From an uncultured Alphaproteobacteria bacterium (lineage in GTDB: Bacteria; Pseudomonadota; Alphaproteobacteria; UBA9655): DNA of 64,000 nucleotides. Positions 16,275-26,400 of the stretch are shown here, piece by piece; the first letter of the stretch is position 1; every line of letters starts with the position of its first letter. A model generated the notes under the pieces. The model was not told the DNA's origin. It saw only the letters and a program-made list of their open reading frames with translations, and searched no databases. The stretch lies in assembly GCA_937967795.1 (NCBI GenBank), contig CALBSK010000010.1, positions 1-64,000 on the forward strand, in the 5' to 3' direction. The position numbers were made by a program, and so were the translations under genes.

Positions 16275-18350
16275 GTGGTTTTTAATAAGTCGTCCCTATT
16301 AACGCTTTTAGCTTGTGGGGTTGCCCTTACGGGATGTGAAACAACTCAACCCCAAACACAACTTGATATTAAACCCCCTTTAGCTTCCCTGAAAGCTAAC
16401 AGGAAGGTTTCGCCTGCTATTGCCCATATTGCCCTTCTTTTAAAAGAAGAAAAATACGCGGAAGCCTCCAAATTCATCAACATTTCACTGCAATCTCAAC
16501 CTAAAAGTGTCATCTTACATATTCTTAACGGCCTTACTTATGAAAAATTGGCTGAGGCCGGGGATACTGGGAGTAATGAGCTTGCGGTCATTGGATATCA
16601 AAATGCAACAAACCTCGACCCTTCCAATGTTTTTGCCATCACTCAGCTGGGAAAAATAAAATATCGAGAACAAAACTACGATCAAGCTCAAGAACATTTT
16701 GCAAACGCTCTTCTGATAAAGCCGAATGACGCAGATCTTTGGCATGAACTTGCAGCCGCCTCTTATTATGCCTATGACGTTAAAACCGCACTTTCGGCGA
16801 TTAATAAAGCAGCCCAATTAAAACCAGAAGACCCCCTCATTCATCGGTCTGCTACAATGATATACGCAGCCCTTGGAGAATTTAATACCGCAAAAAAACA
16901 CTTTGAAATTTTTCAAAAAAAGGTAGGAGAAGATCCTGCCGTAGAACATGTAGCCACACGGTTTAATGATTGGCAATCCCTGTATAAGAGTGGAAGAATT
17001 ACTCTTGCTGCCGCAACTAATTCACCTACATCTCCCGCACCGACTTCGCCTGCATCTCCTCCACCTGCATCTCCTCCATCTTCCCCGCCCCCTTCCGCGT
17101 CTTCAGAAGAAGGCAATGATGGAGCTTCAGCTGAATCAACACCCGCAGAAGGAAGTCCTGAACAAATAGCGACAGACAATGAAGCGAAAAAAATTTTAGA
17201 AGGATCTTTCTCTTCAGAAAGTGATGAGCAAACATCCTCTATGCCAGAAAAAACGCCCAAACGAAATCCTCAAATCGTCATTGATGTATATCACCTTCGA
17301 ATCACCGAGACCGCACAAACATCTAAGGGTAACAATATCCTTGAAAACTTGGCCGTGACTCTTAATCCAGGCAGTTATAGCCGATTCAAAGCAAATTTGT
17401 GGGGCTCAGGAGCACCTCCCTTAAATTTAAAGGCTCTTTCTACATCTGATAGCGTAGCTGCCTCCGTCGATGGCGGATTTAAAGCGAATCAAAACAACGC
17501 AGGAGGTGCATCCTCAGACTTCAATCTTTCTGCAACGTCATTTAATCTTGCTAATGCGGGTTCTCTTTCAGGCCAAGTTTTTGCATCAGGAATAACCTGG
17601 GCGGGCTTGACTTATAGCCTTAACATCGCCAATGCTGCCGATCAACGCACAGAGGTCGTCAGCCGCCCTTCTCTTATGACATTTCTTAAAAAACCATCGG
17701 TGTTTTTTTCAGGAAGTGAACTCATTAATGGTTTCACAGGCCAATATGGAGGTACTCTTGTTAAATATCCAGTGGGTATTACTCTTGAAATTACGCCGGA
17801 AACTTTAGAGGCCGATGTCCTTTCTTTAACGATTGGTGTTGAGGGAAGTCTTTTAACCGCTCCTAATCCTAATCTTACACAAACAGTGACTGTAGGAAAA
17901 ACGCGAGTTGATACCTTCGTCAAGCTGCGCTTAGGAGAAACTCTTATGTTAGGCGGAATATATGAGCGCTCAGAAGTCTCATCGAAAAATGGTTTCCCAG
18001 GCCTTATGGATGTTCCCGTTGTTCAATATTTCTTCTCTAATGAATCAACTCTGAGCAATCGAACCTCAATTGTTTTTCTGATCACCCCCCGTTCTCCAGA
18101 TGCCGTTAAAACTGCTGTTTACAGAGCTATGACACGTGAAGCGGTAGAACCTCATCTTTCCGAACTCGTTTCACGTACCCCGGATTGGTTTAGCACTCAT
18201 ACTAACTTAGTCCCCATTTTTCGATATCTTTCAAAAGACCCAATAATTTATTATGAATTTCGCTCAGGAGATATTTTGCCTCCGAGTTGGGGATGGGATC
18301 TAAGTGTCCCTTCCAAGCTTAATCAATTATCAAGCTTCTTATATTATTAA
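16275..18350 (+). CDS. TPR-secretin lipoprotein (type II/III secretion or pilus secretin-like)
   Basis: This 691-residue protein starts at GTG 16275 with GGAGAGG upstream. Its lipoprotein signal ends LTGC at Cys21, so it is likely anchored in the outer membrane. Residues 45-235 form TPR-like helical pairs (for example YDQAQEHFANALLIKPND). A Pro/Ser/Ala-rich linker spans about 255-290. Residues 325-610 look like the secretin beta-domain: VVSRPSLMTF, the VGITLEITPE strand, LGETLMLGGIYERS, and the closing FLITPRSP. Secretins form large gated rings for secretion or pili. A TPR region fused ahead of a short secretin domain is less usual. No other secretion genes adjoin it. Confidence 0.78.
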   Translation: MVFNKSSLLTLLACGVALTGCETTQPQTQLDIKPPLASLKANRKVSPAIAHIALLLKEEKYAEASKFINISLQSQPKSVILHILNGLTYEKLAEAGDTGSNELAVIGYQNATNLDPSNVFAITQLGKIKYREQNYDQAQEHFANALLIKPNDADLWHELAAASYYAYDVKTALSAINKAAQLKPEDPLIHRSATMIYAALGEFNTAKKHFEIFQKKVGEDPAVEHVATRFNDWQSLYKSGRITLAAATNSPTSPAPTSPASPPPASPPSSPPPSASSEEGNDGASAESTPAEGSPEQIATDNEAKKILEGSFSSESDEQTSSMPEKTPKRNPQIVIDVYHLRITETAQTSKGNNILENLAVTLNPGSYSRFKANLWGSGAPPLNLKALSTSDSVAASVDGGFKANQNNAGGASSDFNLSATSFNLANAGSLSGQVFASGITWAGLTYSLNIANAADQRTEVVSRPSLMTFLKKPSVFFSGSELINGFTGQYGGTLVKYPVGITLEITPETLEADVLSLTIGVEGSLLTAPNPNLTQTVTVGKTRVDTFVKLRLGETLMLGGIYERSEVSSKNGFPGLMDVPVVQYFFSNESTLSNRTSIVFLITPRSPDAVKTAVYRAMTREAVEPHLSELVSRTPDWFSTHTNLVPIFRYLSKDPIIYYEFRSGDILPPSWGWDLSVPSKLNQLSSFLYY

Positions 18351-18421
18351 AAAACAGCTTGGAAATGGATTAATCAGAAAAAATAAAAAATTTTCTCGTG
18401 CCCCCCTTGACTTCCCGTCAG

Positions 18422-18829
18422 TTAGCATGGGTTTAATCGAGAGTCAGATAATCTCAACTTCCTTACTTCTTTTGCTTTTAATTTACGCGTAACCCCGTTC
18501 TTTTGAGTCTCGACGTTCTCAAATAGGGGAGGTATGATATCACTAAACTGTGGGCGTATGAGGATGTAAGATACAAAGTCGTCTTCTGATACGTCAGGGA
18601 GATCAAATAACCAGTGGTGGCCCTCTCCATTCGGATAGTCTAATACGCGGCTGTAAATATTTCCATCGGAGCAACAAACCTCCAGACTTATAGGCGCACT
18701 TCCTATTCCTACTACTTCATAAGGATCGGCTTCTAAGTCAAATATTACCGACCAACTTGATGAGTTACAAAAAACAGACAAAACCCAAAAGATCATAAAA
18801 GATAATTTTTGGAAAAACCATTTAGACAT
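18422..18829 (-). CDS. Secreted hypothetical protein
   Basis: A 135-residue protein with a signal peptide: basic start MSKWFFQK, a hydrophobic core to about residue 27. The mature part is short, acidic, and has a Cys pair at about 48-49. No family is recognised. It is convergent with the secretin gene, its stop lying 72 bases beyond that gene's stop. Export is likely; function unknown. Confidence 0.55.
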   Translation of the reverse strand: MSKWFFQKLSFMIFWVLSVFCNSSSWSVIFDLEADPYEVVGIGSAPISLEVCCSDGNIYSRVLDYPNGEGHHWLFDLPDVSEDDFVSYILIRPQFSDIIPPLFENVETQKNGVTRKLKAKEVRKLRLSDSRLNPC

Positions 18830-19221
18830 GACATCCTCCCTTCGAGTTAAATTTTTCTAATTTTTTCATTTTCCTTTATATATATTTTTTAATTTATGTA
18901 CGCAAATAATTTAATATGAATTGCATAAAAATGCGTGAGAGGGTTTCTTTTTGCTGGTTCTTTATTAATTTTATAAACGCTCTTGCTTCTATGGATGAGG
19001 TAGAAATTAAAATGATGAGATGTTCATTTTGGTTAATTGAATTTTTATAAATGAGGTCCTTACGACTGAAAGAAATTATTCTATCGGCTGCATGGCCAAC
19101 ACGACAAGGTAATGGCTCTATTAAAAGAGTGAAAAACAAGCTTGTTTGCTGGATTGAAGAGACATAAAATCCAGATTGACGTTAACCTCACAGATTTTAA
19201 TCTTAAGAGTGGCAGGAAAAA
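18830..19221. other. Intergenic region without a recognisable gene
   Basis: About 390 AT-rich bases between two divergent genes. An 81-codon minus-strand frame (18894-19139) and a 38-codon plus-strand frame are open but lack ribosome sites and any recognisable motif. Promoters for both neighbours should lie here. Decayed coding sequence is possible. Confidence 0.5.
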
Positions 19222-20310
19222 ATGAAGAGACGTTTAATGAGCTTTTTGATTGCCATAATGATGTTATTAGGCGTGCCATCATGTGCAGACGCTCCATCTG
19301 CAATTCCATTGACGTTGAAGAGTTTTATTGAAACACTCAATTCTCAAAAAGATGAGTGGCAAGGGGGCGCTATTGCTATTTTGTATAAAGGCCACGTAGT
19401 TTATAAAACCACATTTGGAAATCAAAAAGGCAATACGGGTCCTATTACATCCAGCACTTTATTTCCCTTAGCCTCCGTCTCAAAACCCGTTTCAGCCATG
19501 GCCATCGCCCTCTTACTTGATCAGGAGAAATTGGACCTTGATGAGACGTTTAAACTTTCTTACCTCAAGCAACCTGTCAATCTAAAAAATATTTTGAGTC
19601 ACACGACTGGATATCAATTTTCGGGCAATTCTCTGATTGAGAAAGGGATAGATCGTCGTAAATTACTAGAAACACTTAATCGCCAAAAACCCCGATGTAA
19701 CCCAGGAAAGTGCTATACATACAGCAATCTCATTTTCGGCCTTGTTGAAGAAGCCTTAAATACCAAGAGGTTAAGCCTATCATCTGCCATTCAAAATCTA
19801 AGGACTGCTCTTCAAACAGAGGGTATTCAAATTATATCTATTGATTCGAAGATGGATATTGCTTACCCCCATTCAAATGATAAACCATTACCCTTTCCAC
19901 CTTATTATCCAAAAGCGGCACCAGCGGCAGCGGGCATCTTTGCCTCCATTGATGGCATGATAGAAGTTTTTAAACTCAGTTTCGGATATAGACCGGATCT
20001 GATCGCTCAGAAAACATTAGATTCTCTCTATACACCTCTTATTTCTAATCACGATATTGATAAATGGCAGATAGGATGGCAATGCGATAGAGATAAAATC
20101 GATTCATATTATGGACTGGGTTGGCGTATTTTAAAACCTGCAGACTACCCTGGAAAAGATTTAATATTTCATAGTGGCTATATTTTAGGCATCAATACAT
20201 TTATCGGATTCATCCCCTCTGAAGAGATTGGTATTATCATTTTAATTAATCAAAGACCTAGTGGGGCGCTTAAAAAATGCTTAGATTTTTGGGGAGAATT
20301 TTTAAAGTAA
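19222..20310 (+). CDS. Serine hydrolase of the beta-lactamase/DD-peptidase class
   Basis: A 362-residue exported protein with a signal peptide to about residue 22. It carries the three active-site marks of class C beta-lactamase-like serine hydrolases: S-V-S-K at 85-88, Y-S-N at 167-169, and H-S-G near residue 315. Family members act as DD-carboxypeptidases, esterases or beta-lactamases; the sequence does not separate these. Length (about 340-380) fits. It stands alone, divergent from the neighbouring secreted gene. A periplasmic location is expected. Confidence 0.82.
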   Translation: MKRRLMSFLIAIMMLLGVPSCADAPSAIPLTLKSFIETLNSQKDEWQGGAIAILYKGHVVYKTTFGNQKGNTGPITSSTLFPLASVSKPVSAMAIALLLDQEKLDLDETFKLSYLKQPVNLKNILSHTTGYQFSGNSLIEKGIDRRKLLETLNRQKPRCNPGKCYTYSNLIFGLVEEALNTKRLSLSSAIQNLRTALQTEGIQIISIDSKMDIAYPHSNDKPLPFPPYYPKAAPAAAGIFASIDGMIEVFKLSFGYRPDLIAQKTLDSLYTPLISNHDIDKWQIGWQCDRDKIDSYYGLGWRILKPADYPGKDLIFHSGYILGINTFIGFIPSEEIGIIILINQRPSGALKKCLDFWGEFLK

Positions 20311-20417
20311 CCTAACTTTAAAGGATAGAAAAGAGGGCGGGTGCTGTACTATTAGGGTGATGGGGAGCGCTTGAGAAAAAATTAAAGAGAGTTTTCCTTT
20401 AGGATCCCATTCTAACA

Positions 20418-23400
20418 TTACGACTCGTGGGCGCTTTCCTTAGATTCACTATGTTTTTCCTCGTGAATAATTAATTGTCCCGATTCCGTAAGAGGAGCCG
20501 TTAACTCTTTTGCTAAAGCCTTCAGCGCATTTTCAGACATAATAATCTTAAGGTCTTTATTGTTTTCTAAAATGTTCTTGATATATTTAAACTCATAGTC
20601 CTTAATTCCATATGGAAAGCTGCACTCTTTCAAATCCAAAATTTTTAAAGCTATATTCTTTTTTGTATATAATGCTTGAGAGACAGACGTCGGATCGTAT
20701 ATTTCTCCTGAGAGGCTCACTCTTTCTAAGAGAGTGTTGTTTTCTAAGCTATTAAAAAATAATAAAATTTTTTCATCTGTCATTTCTGAAAGAGTCAACA
20801 TCCTAAGATGTGCCTTTTTCAAGAGCCGTTCAATAAATTCATTTTTATACCCATGGCCTAAAACTTCCTCAATAGATTTCTCAGGATTTTCCAGGAGGGC
20901 GTTCCAGGTATTCTGGATCCATTCTTGAGCGCCTTTTGACAATTGATCTTGAACGGGCATTAATTTCAAAAAGATTTCATAACCAAAATCACTTATTCCA
21001 CTAATAGATTGAAGCATTTTGTCATTTTTTAGAACATCTTCAAGGACGTCCTTTTGTTTTTCCCCAAGATAAATATTTTCCATACTTAACTCCTTAACCT
21101 TACCCGTCGCAAGGATAGCTAGGGCAAGATTTTTATGCCCTGATTGAATAGCCTTTTTAAGATTCAAGGGCGCCTCAGAAGAGATCTTTTCCCAGAGTGG
21201 CACCATCCAATCGTGCCAATAGGAGGACATATATTCCTTATGTGAGATCACTTCATCTAAAAGATCGAGCTCATTTTCTGGTAGCACTTTTAGGATTTTC
21301 GAGAAATGAGTTTTCTTCACAGCATCGGCCAAAATAGCGAGGGACTTACCCTCAAGGAGAGACTCGCTTGATGTCGCATTGCTAAAAGCGAGGGTGTTAA
21401 AAGTTTTATTTTTTATGAGAGCTTCACTCAAGGCCGTTGCGTCCGCTCTAGAAATATAGTTACGCAGACGCAGGGTGTGAATCGAATTTGTTCCTCTTAA
21501 AATATTTGCTAGCCCTGGAATTGGCGAATTCCTCCAATTTCCACAAAATTCAAAATCTGCGACAGAGATCGTTTTATTTTTTTCTAAACTATCCCAAAAT
21601 TTAACGGGCACTCTATAGAGATTAGCCATCTTTAATTCTGAAAGATGTCCAAGCATAAAAGAAACTAAATGTTCCAGATAAGTGTTCGCACAACATAAGC
21701 GTAGGTTGGTTGTAAGATTAGAGGTGAGATCTATCATGGCATTTTCAGTCCATTTTTTAAGACCTCCCGCCAATTTGTCTTTATAAGGATACAAATGGTT
21801 CAAGATCTTCAATTTTTGACGGGGATATTGAAATATTAAGTCTTCCAGAAAAGTATTTCTCGTTAGCATTTCAATGAAAATTTTTTCTGATACCTCGTTT
21901 AAATCATAGGGACCATTTAGCTCTAAGCGTTTAAGAGTGCTATTTGCTTGAAGCATTTTTGTCAGTTTTTTCATGCGAGCTGCATCATCAAAATCCCCCG
22001 ATTTTACCTTTAACGTTTGAATGGTTTTATGATTTTCAAGCCCCTTTAGAACAGGATCTATCCAGCTATGCTCATAGCAATAATCGAAAGCCGTTAAATC
22101 TAAATGTTCAATCTTTTCATTGTTAATAATTTGAAAAATAAGCTCATTATTTTTCTGCTTAACGGCACGTTTAATACTTTCATGAGAATCTTCTAAAATG
22201 TCTTTCCAGGCCACATCAAACCAAGGCGCTTGCCGGAACGTCCCTTCTGAATCTTTCACCAAGAAACCCATGACATCAAGCATTTCCTCTTTAGAGAGGG
22301 ATAGCTTTGCAAGGGTTGTATTCTTTTTGAGCCCTTGTGCTAAGAATTTCACCTTTTCTCCAGAAATACCGCAATCTTTAAGATTCAACGAGGTAAGCTT
22401 CGTATTCACCGCAAGCGCATCTGCTAATGAAGAGAGGAGATTAGCGTCCATCCAGATTCCACTCAGATTTAACTGGGCATAAGCTTCATTATTTGACAGT
22501 CCCTTTATCAATGCCTCCATCCAAGGACCTTTATATTTGAGGTGCCTTCCTAATTCCATTTCTTGAGGAGCATTCTTAAGTAAGAGTAAGATGGCGTCAT
22601 CCTCATTATAGTCCTGCGCGTATCTAAGATATTTTTCAGGGTCATCGAATAGCTCCTCTCGGGCTTTAGAAAACCAAGGAGCATGGGAGAAGGGTCCTGG
22701 AGGGGAGACCATGAGTTTCGTCATTACTTCCCACATGGTGTGCTCTGACAACTGTAAGTCTTTTAGGGTCGAATTTTTTTTCAGTCCCTCTATTAAGAGG
22801 TGATCCTCTTGATTATGGTTATTTTCGTTTCTCCGAAGTTCAAATATCTTCCAATCCAAAACATTTACATTTTCTATAATGTTTAAAATATGTGCCCGAA
22901 GTGCCCAAAATTCTTTCTCTAAAGTCTCATTAATGATCCCGAGAGGAGACAACATAAACTCGTCCCACGTATTTTTAAACCAAGGAGCTTGTTTGTAGTC
23001 GATTTCCTTTTCCCTTAATAATAATTCCATCACAGAAATCTTATCTTTTTCAGTTATTTTTAATTTCTTAAGCGTTTTATTTGTTTTTAATATATTAACG
23101 AGAATGGGCAATTCATCTGATCTTATAAGCTTTACATCTAATTCGTTAATTTCATTAAGAATATATGAAACGAGATTTGTATATCCCTTCTTCATAAGTT
23201 CTATCAAATGACGGGGTGGTTGATTTTTTTTCTTACCGAGCAAATTATTAAATGAGTTTGATAACTCCTGGGATAGCTTATCTTGATAAAGAAAAAGCTC
23301 ATTTAAAATTTTATTTTGAAGTTCTTCCTTAATTTCCAATTGTTCAATTGTATTTAATCCTCTCTCTACAAATATTTTAACAATTTCAGAAAAATTAGGG

Positions 23401-26400
23401 GTATCAGGTGTTAAAAAACTCAATGGCACTATTGCTACACGTGCTTCCTCTCGATAAGTTATGGGTTGGATCTTTTCGTTGATATCGATATTCGGGTGTT
23501 TCTCTAGAATTTCTTTAATAAACTGAAAGTTTCCATTCTTTATGGCTGAAGGAAGAAGATCCTTAGATTGTTGTTCTATGTAAGGTAATTTCATCTCCTC
23601 TTCATAAACATACCGATAGCTTTTTTTAAGTGCGGGCATTCCCTCAACAAAAGTCTGAGAATCAAGATAACAGTGTTGAGCAAGCCAACGGGCTAAGTCT
23701 TGAGAAACTTGCCCATTCAATTTTTGAGAGTAGGATTTTTCCATATCATCTGAAAGGGGATGACGCCAGTAGGTATTTACAGAAACGTATCTGGGGTTAT
23801 AGAAAATTTTTGGATTTAAGAAAATACGGCCCTGAAGATCGTTGAGATCTCTGCTAGAACCTAATTTTCCACTTAGTCTATCTTGAAGTTTCTCGTTACA
23901 TTTTTCAGGAGGTGTGCGCAACTCAGATATAATTTTTGCAAATCCATAATAGGGGACGCTATCATTTAATACGGTTATAACATCCCCTCCTACAACAGAC
24001 ATATATGAAACACAGTCCACAATTTGGGGATCAAGAAAGATTTGAAATAACTTAGAGTTAAATTTATCATTGCAAAGATAGTACTGCTGAAAAAGGGCTT
24101 TATAATCCTTGAACTTTCCCGGAATTCCTGTCTCTGTCATGAAAGCGTTAAACAGATCTTCCTGCTTTGTTGGTTGTACTGAGGACATAATATAAAACAG
24201 ATAATAGGTGGCAGAAGTGAGATTGCCGTCATTACCGAATAGAAATGGATTTACGGATAGGCCCAGGTCTGCATAGTGAATATCGTTGACGATTTTATAA
24301 TTAGAAACCTTCCCATCAATTTCTTTGTATGTATTAATGAAGGCATCCACATCTAAAATAGATGAAAATCTTTTTTCTAAACCTCTAAAAGTTGTCAGTT
24401 GATTTTCCTGAAGATTTTTAAGCTGAGAACGATAAGCCGTAAAAATATCCCAAAGGAAGCAAGTTAAGGAATCTGTTCCGTGATAAAATACGACCTTTTC
24501 TTTGTTTTTTTTCTCATTATCAAGGGCCTTGATCAAAATTTGTGTGTACTGCGAATCGATGGAATTTTTATCGCGTGAGCGTATGTTAAAACATTTTGCG
24601 AACTCCTCCAAAAATGTATTGACTTCAAGTTCTGATTGACCTTCCAAGGAGTCATAAACTTTTTCTCCCATGATATGATGGAGATAAGCCTGAGTTTGGG
24701 TATAGGGAGCCTCTCTCATGATCTTTCGAAGATCCTTAACTTCATCCTCTTTTAAGAATCCTGACATGGTCTGAATTTCTTCAAAATGATCTATTGCGTC
24801 TTCAGCAGCGAAGGGACGCCGGGTTTTAATCTGCCCAAGCACAAATCCCTTTTTCACAACTGTTTTTGCCAATTGTTGTTTTTCATCCTCAACAGAAAGG
24901 GGAGAGACAACACGCTGCACACGACCATCATGGGTATGGGTGGCGCGTACTTTTTTCCCAGCACAAATGTTTGTCAGGGTGTTTTTAACGGGTGATTCTT
25001 TCAACATTTCCCAGAAATAAGGATAGAGAATCATATCACCGACTTTAACGGTTTTCATCGACTCTTCTTCTACGGTATGGTTTTTTGCAAGATCCTCCAT
25101 AAATAGATTAAGAGGAACCCAACGGTATTCGGAATATTCATGTTGCCACCCATAATCAGGGACGGAAAGTGCTTTTTTGAGTCGTTCGACCCCTACATAG
25201 GGATGCTGGGCAATAAACATACGATAGAACACACCGGCGCTGTTTAAAATGCCGTGAGAAGGTTTATGGGCCAACTCTTGGGCTGTAAAACTTAAATATC
25301 CTAAGGATTCTTCTAGAACCTCACGAGCTGCCGTATCGGCAAGAGTTTTATCAGGGTCAAGTCCTTTGTTTAAATCACTGCTCCCCCCAAAGTTACACCA
25401 CCAGTTATGTCCCACTCTTTTCCCCAGCAAAATAACTTTTTGGCCGGTCTGAGGGTCAATACTATACGGCAAAATGCCAGCACCAAAGCGAGGCGCCATA
25501 AATCCATCCATAACCTGAAAATCAGTACCCTTTTCTTGATCGAGAGGAGTGAGAAGATATTTTTTCGCGAGATCATCCAATCGTAGGCGTAACATTTCTC
25601 TCACTTCAGAAGGATTATGCAAGTGAAGTTTTGTGGCCATTTCATTTAGAGTCCTAAATAAGGCAGGACTTCTGTTCAGGATATCTTGCGCTTGTGTTTT
25701 GAGATCCTCCCCTGTCAGGCTACCGTAAGCAAAAATTCCATCCGTCGTTTGACGCATGGTCTCAAGCTCATTGACCTTATAGGCATCCCAATCCTTTAAG
25801 CCAAATTTTGATGCTCCTAAAGCCCGAAAACGAAGAGATCCTCCGTTGTCAAGTCGCCATAGGGTGCCATTCTTATCTAAATCAACATTTTTAAAATTAC
25901 CAATCACAATGTCAAAATTGCTTAACAATGCGTCTGCAACAAAATGCTCACGCATTTTTTGTGCGAGACTATCACGGGTTGCCTTTTCATCTTTTTCGAT
26001 GAATTGAGCCAATCGATAAGGACCAGGGCCTGTGCAAGCGTTACGTATTTCCCTAATATCTGGCAAATGATCATAAACGGCAAAAGAAGGAACATTAACG
26101 CCAAGACTGCGATAGAGGGCATCTGCTAGAATTTCCTCCTTCATTTGCTCAGATTTTTCCACGGATTTAAACGTAAAGAGTTGACCCTTAGCGTCTCTCA
26201 AAACATGAACGCCCCCCGATCCCCCTATAATAGACTTAACATAAGTTAAACCCGTCAATTCTTTAGGAAAACGATCAAGTAAATCCGATGATTCATAAAT
26301 TTTGGTATTCACTTTTCGTTTCAATAATTTTAAGGATTTTAAGAGATGTCTATGGGTTTCATTGTTTTGAAGGGAATTGTAAACATCCATTAAATTTTCT

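Noticed and set aside
17026..17260. Long open frames opposite the secretin gene's Pro/Ser linker
   Set aside because: They arise from the biased codons of the low-complexity linker and are shadows of the real gene.
18894..19139. An 81-codon minus-strand frame in a gene-poor gap
   Set aside because: No ribosome site, no signal peptide of good quality and no recognisable family; kept only as part of the intergenic description.
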